A stretch of DNA of 64,000 bases from WTFY01 sp964614915 (lineage in GTDB: Bacteria > Pseudomonadota > Gammaproteobacteria > UBA4575), in assembly GCA_964614915.1 (NCBI GenBank), contig CAZTNC010000020.1:1-64000 (forward strand), written 5' to 3'. Numbering within the stretch: position 1 is the stretch's first letter; every line of letters begins with the position of its first letter. The notes beneath the pieces were generated by a model. The model was not told where the DNA came from, ran no database searches, and was given only the letters and a program-made list of their open reading frames with translations. Position numbers and translations under genes: made by a program. Below are positions 34,046 through 43,323 of this stretch, in pieces.

Positions 34046-37000
34046 TCAACCAAGGGCCTTGCGGGCGTTCTTGAACATCTGCATCCACGGCCCATCCTCG
34101 CTCCATTCCTCGGGCTTCCAGGAGTACTGAACCGAGCGAAAAAGCCGTTCGGGATGGGGCATCATGATGGTGATGCGACCATCCTCGTTGCAGAATGCCG
34201 TCACGCCCTGCGGTGAGCCATTCGGATTATAGGGATATTTATCAGTAGCTTGCAGGTGATTGTCCACAAATCGCATTGCAATCATCTCACGCTGTCGCAG
34301 TGCATCAAGCGCACCTTCGGAAAACTCGGCCCTGCCCTCGGCATGAGCCACCACCACCGGCAGGCAGGAGCCCTGCATGCCCTGCAGGAACTGCGATGGG
34401 GACGGTAGCACCTCAGTCATCACCAGTCGTGCCTCGAACTGGCCCGAGGTGTTGTGGACGAACCTTGGCCAGTTTTCGGCCCCGGGGATCAGCTCGGCCA
34501 GTTGTGCCAGCATCTGGCAGCCATTGCACACGCCCAGCACCAGGATATCTTCACGCTCGAAAAATCCTGCAAAGGCCTCTTTCAGGTGATCATTAAACAG
34601 GATCGACTTCGCCCAGCCCCCTCCTGCACCTAGGACATCGCCATAGGAAAATCCACCACAGGCCACCAGGCACTGGAATGCATTCAGGGAATATCGCCCT
34701 TCGATCAGGTCCGTCATGTGCACGTCGGTGCATTCAAACCCGGCACGCTCGAAAGCAGCTGCCATCTCCATGTGGCCATTGACGCCCTGTTCGCGCAGAA
34801 TGGCTACTGAAGGGCTGGCTTGAGAGTGTATCGATGGTGAACTTCCACCATTCACAAGACCAAAAGTCAGGTGCGCCGACAGCCCGGGGTCATCCGGGTC
34901 AAGAATCGATTCCAGCTCCTGGTCTGCACACTCAGGATTATCCCGTAATCGCTGGATCCTGTGACTGGTTTGCATCCACAGCCGCTGCAAAACGATGCGA
35001 TCACCCTGGTAAATCGTCTGGCCCTGGTGGGAAATATTGATCGTATCCGAGTTATTCAGACAGGCAATCACATGGGTGTGCTCGGCCAGGTGGTACTTTG
35101 TGATGATTAAAAGCACCTCACTTCTGTCCTTTTCTGCAACCTGGATGACGGCGCCAAGCTCCTCTGAGAACAGGGCAGCCAGTGGATCGGAACCCAGGCT
35201 GTCCAGAAAGATATCTAGGCCCACATGACTGGCGAAACTCATTTCACAAAGTGTGGCAAACAGCCCGCCGTCTGAGCGGTCATGATAGGAGCAGATCAGC
35301 CCGGCACGCTTGAGATCCGTGATGGCATCAAACAGGTTGACCAGATCCTGTGGATCATCGAGGTCCGCGGGCTCCTCGCTGAGTCGGGAGTACACCTGAT
35401 CCAGCGCCGACCCTCCCAGGCGGTTTTTGGATTTACCAAGATCAATGAGCAGGAAGGCGCTCCCCTGAGCCTCGGTATCGATGACCGGGGTATAGCTCTT
35501 GCGCACATCACTTACCGGAGTGAATGCCGAAATGATGAGAGACAGTGGTGCGGTGACCGACTTCTGCACGGATTTCTCAGCCCATACGCTTTTCATGGAC
35601 AGGGAATCCTTGCCGACAGGAATTGAAATACCCAGTGCCGGGCATAGCGTGCGTGCGACTGCATCCACGGTTTCATAGAGCTCGGCATCAGCGCCTGGAT
35701 GCCCGGCTGCGGCCATCCAGTTGGCGGACAACTTGATATTTCCAAGATCCTTGACATCCGTGGCCAGCAGGTTAGTAATGGCCTCCCCCACGGCCATGCG
35801 CCCTGAAGCGGCTGCAGAGAGCAGTGCCACGCAAGGTCGCTCACCGATCGCCATGGCCTCCCCCGAATGTCCCTTGAAGTCACTGCAGGTGACTGCTGCA
35901 TCCGCAACGGCGACCTGCCAGGGGCCCACCAGCGGGTCCCGTGCGACCAGGCCCGTGACTGTGCGATCACCAATCGTGATCAGGAAATTTTTTGCCGCCA
36001 CTGCCGGAAGTTGCAGGACCCTCTTCACGGCTTCATCGATAACAACCCGGCTAGCGGGTAGTTCAGGTCTGGCGGTCTCACCAGTGTGTACCTGGCGTGA
36101 CATCCTCGGGGTTTTTCCAAGCAGCACCTGCATCGGCAGGTCAATGGGCTTCTTATCAAACAGCCGGTCGTTCAAAATTAGTTGCGGCTCGCCCGTACTG
36201 TATCCGATGACGGCATGCGGACAGCGTTCCCGTGTACAGATCGCAACAAAATCCTCGAGATGATTTTGGTCGATCGCGAGCACATAACGCTCCTGTGCCT
36301 CGTTGCACCAGATCTCCTTGGGCGACATGCCGGGTTCGGCGTTGGGGATGTCGCGCAACTCGAAGCACCCTCCGAGTTCCGCATGGTCCAGCAGTTCCGG
36401 CACCGCATTGGACAGCCCACCAGCTCCCACGTCATGGATGGACAAAACCGGATTCTTGACTCCGCGGGCCACACAGCACTCGATGACTTCCTGGCAGCGG
36501 CGCTGCATTTCCGCATTACTGCGCTGCACGGAGGCATACTCGAGGTCTTCCGAACTCTTGCCACTAGCCATGGATGAAGCAGCTCCACCTCCAAGACCGA
36601 TCAGCATGGCCGGCCCACCAAGAACTACGATCGGCGTGCCTTCCGGAAACTTTTGCTTTTCGACATGCGTGGCACGGACATTGCCAAGCCCTCCTGCCAG
36701 CATGATCGGCTTGTGGTAGCCGCGCACGTTCGAGCCGTCTCCGGCCCTTGAGGTATCGAGCTCCAGCGTTCTGAAATAACCAAGAATGTTCGGGCGGCCA
36801 AACTCGTTGTTGAAGCTTGCCGCACCCACCGGTCCCTCGATCATGATCTCAAGGGGTGTGACAATCCGGTCCGGCTTCCCGTACTTTTTCTCCCAAGGCT
36901 GCAGGGCGCCGGGCAAACGCAGGTTGGAGACCGAAAAACCACACAGCCCGGCCTTCGGACGCCCCCCGCGCCCAACGGCCCCCTCGTCCCTGATCTCGCC

Positions 37001-37936
37001 CCCGGACCCTGTAGCTGCTCCGGGATAAGGTGAGATTGCGGTCGGATGGTTATGGGTCTCCACCTTCATCAGGATATGCATGTCTTCTCCAACATACCCA
37101 TACCTGCCGCTCTGGGGGTCCACCATGAAGCGCAAGGCAGGATGTCCCTTGATGACCGCGGCATTGTCGCTGTAGGCGGACAGGATGCCTCGTGGTGAAT
37201 GTGCTGAAGTTTCCCGGATCATTCCGAACAGGCTGTCCGCTTTCGGTACGTCATCGATGACCCAGGAGGCATTGAATATCTTATGCCTGCAGTGCTCGGA
37301 ATTGGCCTGGGCAAACATCATCAGCTCAACATCCGTCGGTTGCTGCCCCAGCTCCAGGTAGTGCCCGATCAGGTAGTGGATCTCATCCTCTGCAAGCGCA
37401 AGTCCCATCTCCCGGTTTGCCCGTGACAGCACGGCTTGCGGTTCATCTCCCAGCTCCAGATGCTCAAGTGCCCTTTCCGGGTGCCTTGCGAATAACGCCT
37501 CAGCCTCCTGCAAGGCAAACACGACCGATTCGGTCATGCGGTCATATAGATGCCCAACGACAGCGCCCAACTCTGTCTCATCCAGACTGCCCTTCAGAGC
37601 AAAGCCATACAAGATGCCGCGCTCGATGCGTTCGACCTTGTCCAGAAAGCAGTTTTGGGCGATCTCGGTGGCCTTGGAAGACCAGGGTGAAACCGTGCCG
37701 AACCTCGGGACCACTAGAATCTGGAGATCACCTTCGGTATTTAGGCACGCAGGGGCATACGAGAGCAGTGCCCTGAGGCGGTGGTCTTGAGCGGGGCTGA
37801 GCGCCTCGTCAATGTCGATAAAATGGTAGAACTGGGCAGAAAAACCCTCGATCTTTGCCGAGATCTTCTGCAACTGAGCACCGAGATTTCGGGCCCTGAA
37901 TTCAGAAAGCGCATTGCCGCCTTCGATAATCTGCAT
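34046..37936 (-). CDS. purL: Phosphoribosylformylglycinamidine synthase (large, single-chain form)
   Basis: 1296 residues, the gammaproteobacterial long form with synthetase and glutaminase in one chain. The N-terminal FGARAT linker, two AIRS-like halves (VETHNHPTAISPYPGAATGSGGEIRDE; ISIPVGKDSLSMK) and the C-terminal amidotransferase with the nucleophile in LGVCNGCQML are all present. It converts FGAR to FGAM in purine synthesis. Its upstream region also contains the divergent ssrA promoter. Confidence 0.97.
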   Translation of the reverse strand: MQIIEGGNALSEFRARNLGAQLQKISAKIEGFSAQFYHFIDIDEALSPAQDHRLRALLSYAPACLNTEGDLQILVVPRFGTVSPWSSKATEIAQNCFLDKVERIERGILYGFALKGSLDETELGAVVGHLYDRMTESVVFALQEAEALFARHPERALEHLELGDEPQAVLSRANREMGLALAEDEIHYLIGHYLELGQQPTDVELMMFAQANSEHCRHKIFNASWVIDDVPKADSLFGMIRETSAHSPRGILSAYSDNAAVIKGHPALRFMVDPQSGRYGYVGEDMHILMKVETHNHPTAISPYPGAATGSGGEIRDEGAVGRGGRPKAGLCGFSVSNLRLPGALQPWEKKYGKPDRIVTPLEIMIEGPVGAASFNNEFGRPNILGYFRTLELDTSRAGDGSNVRGYHKPIMLAGGLGNVRATHVEKQKFPEGTPIVVLGGPAMLIGLGGGAASSMASGKSSEDLEYASVQRSNAEMQRRCQEVIECCVARGVKNPVLSIHDVGAGGLSNAVPELLDHAELGGCFELRDIPNAEPGMSPKEIWCNEAQERYVLAIDQNHLEDFVAICTRERCPHAVIGYSTGEPQLILNDRLFDKKPIDLPMQVLLGKTPRMSRQVHTGETARPELPASRVVIDEAVKRVLQLPAVAAKNFLITIGDRTVTGLVARDPLVGPWQVAVADAAVTCSDFKGHSGEAMAIGERPCVALLSAAASGRMAVGEAITNLLATDVKDLGNIKLSANWMAAAGHPGADAELYETVDAVARTLCPALGISIPVGKDSLSMKSVWAEKSVQKSVTAPLSLIISAFTPVSDVRKSYTPVIDTEAQGSAFLLIDLGKSKNRLGGSALDQVYSRLSEEPADLDDPQDLVNLFDAITDLKRAGLICSYHDRSDGGLFATLCEMSFASHVGLDIFLDSLGSDPLAALFSEELGAVIQVAEKDRSEVLLIITKYHLAEHTHVIACLNNSDTINISHQGQTIYQGDRIVLQRLWMQTSHRIQRLRDNPECADQELESILDPDDPGLSAHLTFGLVNGGSSPSIHSQASPSVAILREQGVNGHMEMAAAFERAGFECTDVHMTDLIEGRYSLNAFQCLVACGGFSYGDVLGAGGGWAKSILFNDHLKEAFAGFFEREDILVLGVCNGCQMLAQLAELIPGAENWPRFVHNTSGQFEARLVMTEVLPSPSQFLQGMQGSCLPVVVAHAEGRAEFSEGALDALRQREMIAMRFVDNHLQATDKYPYNPNGSPQGVTAFCNEDGRITIMMPHPERLFRSVQYSWKPEEWSEDGPWMQMFKNARKALG

Positions 37937-38084
37937 TTAACCAATACGTCCTGATACAGGGTGGATGAAAGCAGGAATCATAGCGAAAACGGAAAGCCCC
38001 ATCACGTAATTAAATCCGGTTTCAGATGCCCGGGGATCCCTGTAAAAACGGGCCCGTTGATTATATACTTGCAGGGGTCTCATA

Positions 38085-38441
38085 GGGGGCGACCTGGTTT
38101 CGACGTGGATTGCGAAACCTGAGGTGCATGCCGAGGATGTAGCTGACCTCGTAAAATACGCTGCAAACCTATAGTTGCAAACGATGACAACTACGCATTA
38201 GCTGCCTAAACACCAGTGTAATGCCATCCGACCTGTTCAGCTTGCGGGACAGGACCCGGGTGTAACCTAAGCAAGCTCGTGGTGAAGCCTGCCTGAAGCG
38301 GAGCCATCAAACCTTTCTCAGGCTCGCATTTACTCTCCCCGTTCGCCGGGCAGTAACTGCTAAATCAAAGGCGATACTAAGCATGTAGTACCAACGGCGT
38401 AGAATTTGCGGACGCGGGTTCGATTCCCGCCGCCTCCACCA
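38085..38441 (+). ncRNA. ssrA: tmRNA (transfer-messenger RNA)
   Basis: The 5' end GGGGGCGACCTGGTTTCGACG pairs its first seven bases with CGCCTCC before the encoded A-CCA end, and GGTTCGATTCC gives the T-loop. The tag reading frame GCA AAC GAT GAC ... GCC TAA at 38177-38209 encodes ANDDNYALAA, targeting stalled proteins for proteolysis. A TATACT -10 is at 38064-38069. The tag and compact length are gammaproteobacterial. Confidence 0.97.
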
Positions 38442-38450
38442 CTGAGACGC

Positions 38451-38482
38451 CCTATAAAGTACCATAACGTCCAATAAAGTCC
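38451..38482. repeat. Three 10-bp tandem repeats directly after ssrA
   Basis: CCTATAAAGT, ACCATAACGT and CCAATAAAGT follow one another with exact 10-bp phase and share an ATAA(A/C)GT core, ending with CC. Short direct repeats beside a tRNA/tmRNA 3' end resemble arm-type binding sites of tyrosine recombinases. No integrase gene is present. Confidence 0.55.
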
Positions 38483-38527
38483 GCCGCGCTCAACGGCTGG
38501 CTCATGCCGGTCAGTGCCGTAGAAGTC

Positions 38528-38558
38528 TTGACCTCAAGTTTACTTGAAGTTTTATTAT
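38528..38558 (+). promoter_or_regulatory. SoxR-type operator/promoter for the Rieske gene
   Basis: The -35 TTGACC (38528-38533) and -10 TATTAT (38553-38558) are separated by exactly 19 bp, the long spacing used by MerR-family activators. Spanning this spacer is CCTCAAGTTTACTTGAAG (38532-38549), which matches 16 of 18 positions of the E. coli SoxR site. Transcription would start near 38565, about 9 nt before the ATG at 38574. Confidence 0.8.
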
Positions 38559-38573
38559 CACGATACGATCAAC

Positions 38574-40202
38574 ATGACAGCAGATCAATTGCATAAAGAC
38601 AATCGGCAGGATACTTGGCGGCGCGTGGCCGGGCGCTCGGAGCTTCCCCCGGGCAGCGCGAAGATGGTGCGGGTGGACGGACGGCAGGTGGCTCTGTTCG
38701 AGCATGCAGGCGAGGTATACGCCTGCAACAACCTGTGTCCCCACGAGGGCTATCCGCTGTCGGAGGGGACCGTGGCGGGGCAATGCACCCTGACCTGCAA
38801 CTGGCACAACTGGAAGTTCAACCTGAAGACAGGAGAAAACCTGTACGGCGGGGACCGGCTCACGACCTACCCGGTGGAGATCCGCGACGCCGGAATCTGG
38901 ATTGACCTTGCGGACCCACCGTTCGAGACCGCCCATGCGCGCGTGATCCAAAGCCTGCGCCATGCCTTCGATGATGAATCCTACGACCGCATCGCCCGAG
39001 AAATTGCCCGCCTCATCCGGATCGGAGGCGATCCACTGGAATCGCTTCGCCTTGCCGTTGCCTGGTCTTGGGACAGGTTCGAGTTCGGCTGGTCCCATGC
39101 CTACGCAGGCATGGCGGACTGGCTGGTCCTTCACCGGGACTTCGGTGACGATGCGGAATCCGCCCTGGTCACCCTGGTGGAGCCGGTAGCCCACACGGCC
39201 AGGGACGTGCTGAGAAAAGGGACCTATCCCTATGACGGCGAGGTACTGCCCTGGGAAGAGTCAGCCTTCCTCGAAGCGGTGGAGGCCGAAGACCAAGGCG
39301 CGGCCGCTGCCATGGTCCGGGGCGGACTCCGTGACGGCCTTGGGTTCGGGGACTTCGAGCGCGGGTTGTCTGCGGCGGCCTTGGCCCACTACAATGATTT
39401 TGGGCATTCGCTGATCTATGTCTCCAAGGCCGGGAATCTGATCTCGGAACTCGGCGAGGATGTGGCAGAACCGCTGCTGCTCAGCCTAGTTCGCTCCATC
39501 GTGTTCGCGACCCGAGAGGACCTGATACCGGAGTTCCGCCATTACCTCGACGCCCTAGGCGCCTGGGGCAACGCGGAACGGGACGATGTCCCCAAGGCTG
39601 GCGAGTTTGCCAATCTCGGTATTCAGTCGTCCCTGGGCATGAGCCTGTCCGGCAGCCGCGGGCCCGTGGAAGAACTGTACCGGTCGCTGCTACTCGCCAA
39701 TGCCTCGAACATGCTCAGGTTCGATCTCTCCCGGCAGCAGAAAACCCATGTCAGCATTTCCGGCAACGTCGACTGGCTGGATTTCACCCACGCGATCACC
39801 TTTGCCAACGCGGTCAGGAAACAGTGCGGACGGTTCCCCGAACTGTGGCCGAACGGCCTTTTGCAGATGGCCTGCTTCCATGGCCGAAACAGCGCGTTCA
39901 CCACGGATATCGATCCTCAGGACTGGACTAGTGGGGACCCGGATCAGGACATCGGGGAGGCGATCGACACCGTCATGGATCACGGGCAGGCTGAGCCCAT
40001 TGTCTCGGTGCACCTGCTGAAGACCACGCTGGCCGTGCGCGAGGAGACCCATCTCCTGCCACCCGACCAGGCAATCCTCCTGACCGCAGCCTTAAGGCGG
40101 TTCCTCCGGTCACCCCTGAAGCACCGCCAGACCCGCCGGACGGCCTGGCAGTCACTGAAGTTCGTTGCCCGGGAGTTCGGGGACCACCAGGCCGAGATTT
40201 GA
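38574..40202 (+). CDS. Rieske [2Fe-2S] protein with a large helical C-terminal domain
   Basis: 542 residues. I start at the ATG at 38574 because the upstream in-frame TTG (38544) lies inside the SoxR-type promoter. The N-terminal Rieske domain has Cys55-x-His57 in NLCPHEGYPL and Cys75-x2-His78 in CNWHNWKF. The remaining ~430 residues are mostly helical and contain an internal repeat (GDDAESALVTLVEPVAHTARD versus GEDVAEPLLLSLVRSIVFATR), with conserved His in each half. The C-terminal part faintly recalls questin-oxidase-like helical proteins, but this is unverified. No signal peptide. A role in resisting redox-cycling compounds fits the SoxR control. Confidence 0.85.
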   Translation: MTADQLHKDNRQDTWRRVAGRSELPPGSAKMVRVDGRQVALFEHAGEVYACNNLCPHEGYPLSEGTVAGQCTLTCNWHNWKFNLKTGENLYGGDRLTTYPVEIRDAGIWIDLADPPFETAHARVIQSLRHAFDDESYDRIAREIARLIRIGGDPLESLRLAVAWSWDRFEFGWSHAYAGMADWLVLHRDFGDDAESALVTLVEPVAHTARDVLRKGTYPYDGEVLPWEESAFLEAVEAEDQGAAAAMVRGGLRDGLGFGDFERGLSAAALAHYNDFGHSLIYVSKAGNLISELGEDVAEPLLLSLVRSIVFATREDLIPEFRHYLDALGAWGNAERDDVPKAGEFANLGIQSSLGMSLSGSRGPVEELYRSLLLANASNMLRFDLSRQQKTHVSISGNVDWLDFTHAITFANAVRKQCGRFPELWPNGLLQMACFHGRNSAFTTDIDPQDWTSGDPDQDIGEAIDTVMDHGQAEPIVSVHLLKTTLAVREETHLLPPDQAILLTAALRRFLRSPLKHRQTRRTAWQSLKFVAREFGDHQAEI

Positions 40203-40346
40203 CACCCTCGTGTCCGGCCCTTGCCGATGCACTCACTTCCGGTGCATGCAGACCGTACAGCTGGTTCCGATCCTCCCTCACCTGCACCAACTATTGCCTG
40301 GCCGTGTGAGGCCGAATTGTAAAATCAAGCAGTTTTAGTAATACCC

Positions 40347-40386
40347 AATGTAATACGGAACAAATTTTTGAACAGCGTATTACATT
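40347..40386. repeat. 11-bp perfect inverted repeat in an AT-rich convergent gap
   Basis: AATGTAATACG (40347-40357) and CGTATTACATT (40376-40386) are exact reverse complements around 18 bp. It lies between the convergent Rieske and membrane-protein genes. There is no T-tract, so it could be a hairpin, a protein site or a mobile-element remnant. Confidence 0.7.
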
Positions 40387-40405
40387 AAATGCCGGATACT
40401 GCCTG

Positions 40406-40780
40406 TCAGAACCAAGACAGTTTCGTGGATAGCCAAATGCCAGCAGGCCAGACCCCAACGGTTCCAAGCACCCAAGCAATAATGCTTTCTCCACGCATTA
40501 GCAGTGTCGAGATTCCAGAATAAACGAAGCCGAGGACCACGACCAATGTAAGCAAGGCAATAGCTGATGTGGCCCCAAACTCAATACCAAAAGCAATCAA
40601 AAATGCCCATGAGAAGAATAAAGACAAGAAGTATGTCCCGTCTACGAGCGCACCTACTAGTACGCCTTCGCCTCGTATGCCCCGTGACCTGACCCGGACC
40701 CATCGCAGATTTTCAAGCCGACAAATGTAAAACAGAGTGGCAGGAAGCATAATGTCGAAATCAGGAATGGATGCTTCCAT
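40406..40780 (-). CDS. Hypothetical membrane protein (124 aa)
   Basis: 124 residues. The N-terminal ~35 residues are polar with an RLENLRWVRVRSRGIRGEG basic patch; two or three hydrophobic helices follow (TYFLSLFFSWAFLIAF, AIALLTLVVVLGFVYSG, and a final IIAWVLGTVGVWPAGIWL). I recognise no family. The composition differs from its Rieske neighbour, with lower GC and looser codon use, consistent with an accessory gene. Confidence 0.5.
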   Translation of the reverse strand: MEASIPDFDIMLPATLFYICRLENLRWVRVRSRGIRGEGVLVGALVDGTYFLSLFFSWAFLIAFGIEFGATSAIALLTLVVVLGFVYSGISTLLMRGESIIAWVLGTVGVWPAGIWLSTKLSWF

Positions 40781-40890
40781 GGGCGTTTATTATTTTAGTG
40801 TATGCCCAGCACCGTGACAGGAAACGTATATAACTTCTCCTGATCGAGACTCATTGGATTAGCTGTCACCTCATCCACCAGAATTACAGA

Positions 40891-41121
40891 CTAGAGGTAA
40901 TTTTGGATTTTGTGGACAAGAAGCTCTGGATCAGGGACGCCAGGTTTTAATTCTTTTGCCATTTTCAAGGCTGTGGCATATTTCTCTGCCCAGCCTTTTT
41001 CTGGCAGGCGGTTACTTAAATCCGTGCTTTTTACTTCGTAATTATCCAGTAATATTTTTCGAGTCAAGGAGATTCGAGCATGTACTGCCAATGCCTGTGC
41101 TGCAATTTCCTCATCAGTCAT
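40891..41121 (-). CDS. Hypothetical small protein (76 aa)
   Basis: 76 residues, soluble, acidic and basic in alternation, likely helical (EEIAAQALAVHARISLTRK). AGG-poor upstream region; the start ATG is chosen as the only one that leaves a full-length reading frame. I recognise no family. It lies 110 bp upstream of the preceding minus-strand gene and may share its transcript. Confidence 0.45.
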   Translation of the reverse strand: MTDEEIAAQALAVHARISLTRKILLDNYEVKSTDLSNRLPEKGWAEKYATALKMAKELKPGVPDPELLVHKIQNYL

Positions 41122-41388
41122 TTTGATTTTCCTTAGTAAAGGTTAGCTGTGGTGCAAGGGCATCAAATTATACAGGATGTCAAATCACCCAAGCATGTAT
41201 CTGCCTGGACAATAATTGGCTGGTTTTAATTATAGTAATCGAGTAAGTACACGGCAGAAGCACTCGGCTTTTCTCCACTTATTGAATCAGGCATCATCTG
41301 GTAGTGGATTCCTGTTTCAATGTCTGGATTCATGTCCCTGCTACTGCCTTGAAAAGAACCGGCGTTTTTCAAAATCTGGAAGCACTCA

Positions 41389-42159
41389 ATGGTTGAGGAT
41401 ATTGCCGAATCGAAACATGTGCTGCTGCGGAACAAGTTGCTGACCCACGACCTGTACCACAGCATCACAACCCGTAAAAACCTGAAGATCTTCATGGAGC
41501 ATCATGTCTACGCAGTATGGGATTTCATGTCCCTAGTCAAATCCCTGCAGAACATTGCGGCACCTGCTACTTTGCCGTGGGTACCGCCCAAGAATCCGCA
41601 CCTTGCAAATTTTGTGAACCAGTTGGTCCTTGACGAGGAGTCGGACGGTGCCTTGACTCCAGATACTGAAACCACACATGCCAGTCATTTCGAGAGCTAT
41701 TTACTGGCCATGGCTGAGGTCGGAGCTGATGTCCAGCCGGTCAAAGCTTTTGTAGCCACGGCCAGCGACGATGGACTCGAGGCCGCGCTTGAATTCCCGG
41801 GAATCCCGGCACCTGCAAGGCGCTTCATGCGGTTCACGTTTGATGTCATTGGGCGAAGCGAGGTTCACCTGTTGATGGCCGTGCTGGCCTACGGGAGGGA
41901 AGATCTGGTTCCCGGCCTGTTCCAATCCATACAGAGCCGCCTGGAAATCACCCCTGAATCGTGCCCAAATCTGCATGCATACTTTGATCGCCACACTCAA
42001 CTGGATGGAGACAAGCATGGTCCACTGGCCATACAACTGCTCAATGAATTATGTGATGGGTCACAGAAGAAGCATGCGGCAGCGATGCATGTGGCAGAAC
42101 AGGCACTGGCGGCAAGACTGGAGTTCTGGAACGGCATCCAGGCGGCACTAGTGCATTAG
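41389..42159 (+). CDS. DUF3050 family, haem-oxygenase-like fold
   Basis: 256 residues, starting 7 nt after GGAAG. The block IFMEHHVYAVWDFMSLVKSLQ, followed by LDEESDG and HFESYLLAMAEVGAD, is the DUF3050 signature. The fold resembles haem-oxygenase-like di-iron oxidases, with His/Glu pairs (EHH, EESD, HFE) that could hold iron. It has no signal peptide. No substrate can be proposed from the neighbours. Confidence 0.85.
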   Translation: MVEDIAESKHVLLRNKLLTHDLYHSITTRKNLKIFMEHHVYAVWDFMSLVKSLQNIAAPATLPWVPPKNPHLANFVNQLVLDEESDGALTPDTETTHASHFESYLLAMAEVGADVQPVKAFVATASDDGLEAALEFPGIPAPARRFMRFTFDVIGRSEVHLLMAVLAYGREDLVPGLFQSIQSRLEITPESCPNLHAYFDRHTQLDGDKHGPLAIQLLNELCDGSQKKHAAAMHVAEQALAARLEFWNGIQAALVH

Positions 42160-42179
42160 CTGGAACAGCATTTCGCGGA

Positions 42180-43025
42180 CTAGAAGCTGTACCGGATGCC
42201 CACACCTGCATAATGCCCGTCGATTTCGGTATGGAACTTCGCACCTGTCACATCGCCCTTCAATGCCGGGTCATTGCATCCGAAATAGCGCCAATCCAGA
42301 GTCGCAGTCAGTGCACGTTCCTGTGAGCGGGACAAGGCATAGCCCAGGCCTGCACCGATCTGATACGCAAACACCGTGTCCTCATCATCGGCAAGCGAAC
42401 TGCCGGTGGCTTCGGACTTGGCATCGATAGATACCCGGGCAAACCCGAGCCCCCCGCCAACATAGGGCTTCCAAGCAGACTGCAGATCAAAGTCATAAAA
42501 GGCATTGGCCCAGACGGTAAGGATCGTGAGGTCACCCCTGATGCGACTGGTCCCCCTGGCAGCTTCTTCGTATGTACTCTGTTGCTGTGCAGGAAGCGCG
42601 GCATAGTCTTCCTCAAGCTCGGACGGGGGAAGGCCGCGGACTCTGCCATAGGCCACCAGCCCCAGAGCTCCGGGACTTTTGACATTCATTCGGGTTGTAT
42701 CGTTTTCCTGGTAGCTGATGTCGACTTCTGCACGCAGACCGCTGGCAAATGCATAGCCTGCAGCACCCCGCACAGCATGTCCTGTATCAATGCTGGTTGT
42801 TGCATCAAGGGGAGGATAGGTTCCATCCCGATATGGGGCACTGACGTCAACATCTTCCATGAGGCTGAAGCCGCCGCCTATACTGACATAAGGTCCGCTG
42901 GCGGCATGAGCAGCAGGGCCAAAAATCAGCACCAGCATCATGGCGAGGCCCAGCAGGCCATAGGTGGACCATGCTGAAAGGTGAAAATGAATGACTGCAG
43001 TGGATGAATCGCCAGCGTGTTCCAT
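42180..43025 (-). CDS. Outer-membrane beta-barrel protein
   Basis: 281 residues from an ATG preceded by GGAGGGAG; a longer upstream reading frame lacks sense as a signal. A signal segment of about 48 residues ends near AHAASG, after which the amphipathic strands follow (YVSIGGGFSLMEDV, KPYVGGGLGFARVSIDA, FAYQIGAGLGYAL). The C-terminus VGIRYSF has the aromatic end required by the Bam machinery. It resembles OmpA/OmpW-like small barrels. The gene is convergent with the DUF3050 gene, 20 bp apart. Confidence 0.8.
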   Translation of the reverse strand: MEHAGDSSTAVIHFHLSAWSTYGLLGLAMMLVLIFGPAAHAASGPYVSIGGGFSLMEDVDVSAPYRDGTYPPLDATTSIDTGHAVRGAAGYAFASGLRAEVDISYQENDTTRMNVKSPGALGLVAYGRVRGLPPSELEEDYAALPAQQQSTYEEAARGTSRIRGDLTILTVWANAFYDFDLQSAWKPYVGGGLGFARVSIDAKSEATGSSLADDEDTVFAYQIGAGLGYALSRSQERALTATLDWRYFGCNDPALKGDVTGAKFHTEIDGHYAGVGIRYSF

Positions 43026-43323
43026 ACTCACTCCCTCCGTGGGATTTTGGTATCTGGTCGCACATTGTACTGCCTGTGTGCAGACATTCACATATGCTTG
43101 AAAAGACCGGCTCGTGGGTTGCAGGAGATCCTGTATCAGGACGCAGCTGACGAACCGCAATTTTTGCTGATGCCCCTGATACATACTTTGAACGATGCTC
43201 TGATTCACTGAGCCGCCTGAGCATGCTAACCTTCCAATGGAAGCGCTCTATGAGAGCTTCGCATTCCAAACCAATGCATGCCTGGGGACATGACATGGCA
43301 GAGAAGTCCAAGGAAACAGTTGA

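Noticed and set aside
38041..38500. Integrase or duplicate attachment site at ssrA
   Set aside because: I found neither a recombinase gene nor a second copy of the ssrA 3' end in the window, so the island idea rests only on the repeats and gene content.
43240..43262. Imperfect inverted repeat near GAAGCGCTCT/AGAGCTTC
   Set aside because: Bulged and short; no gene-specific placement beyond chance.
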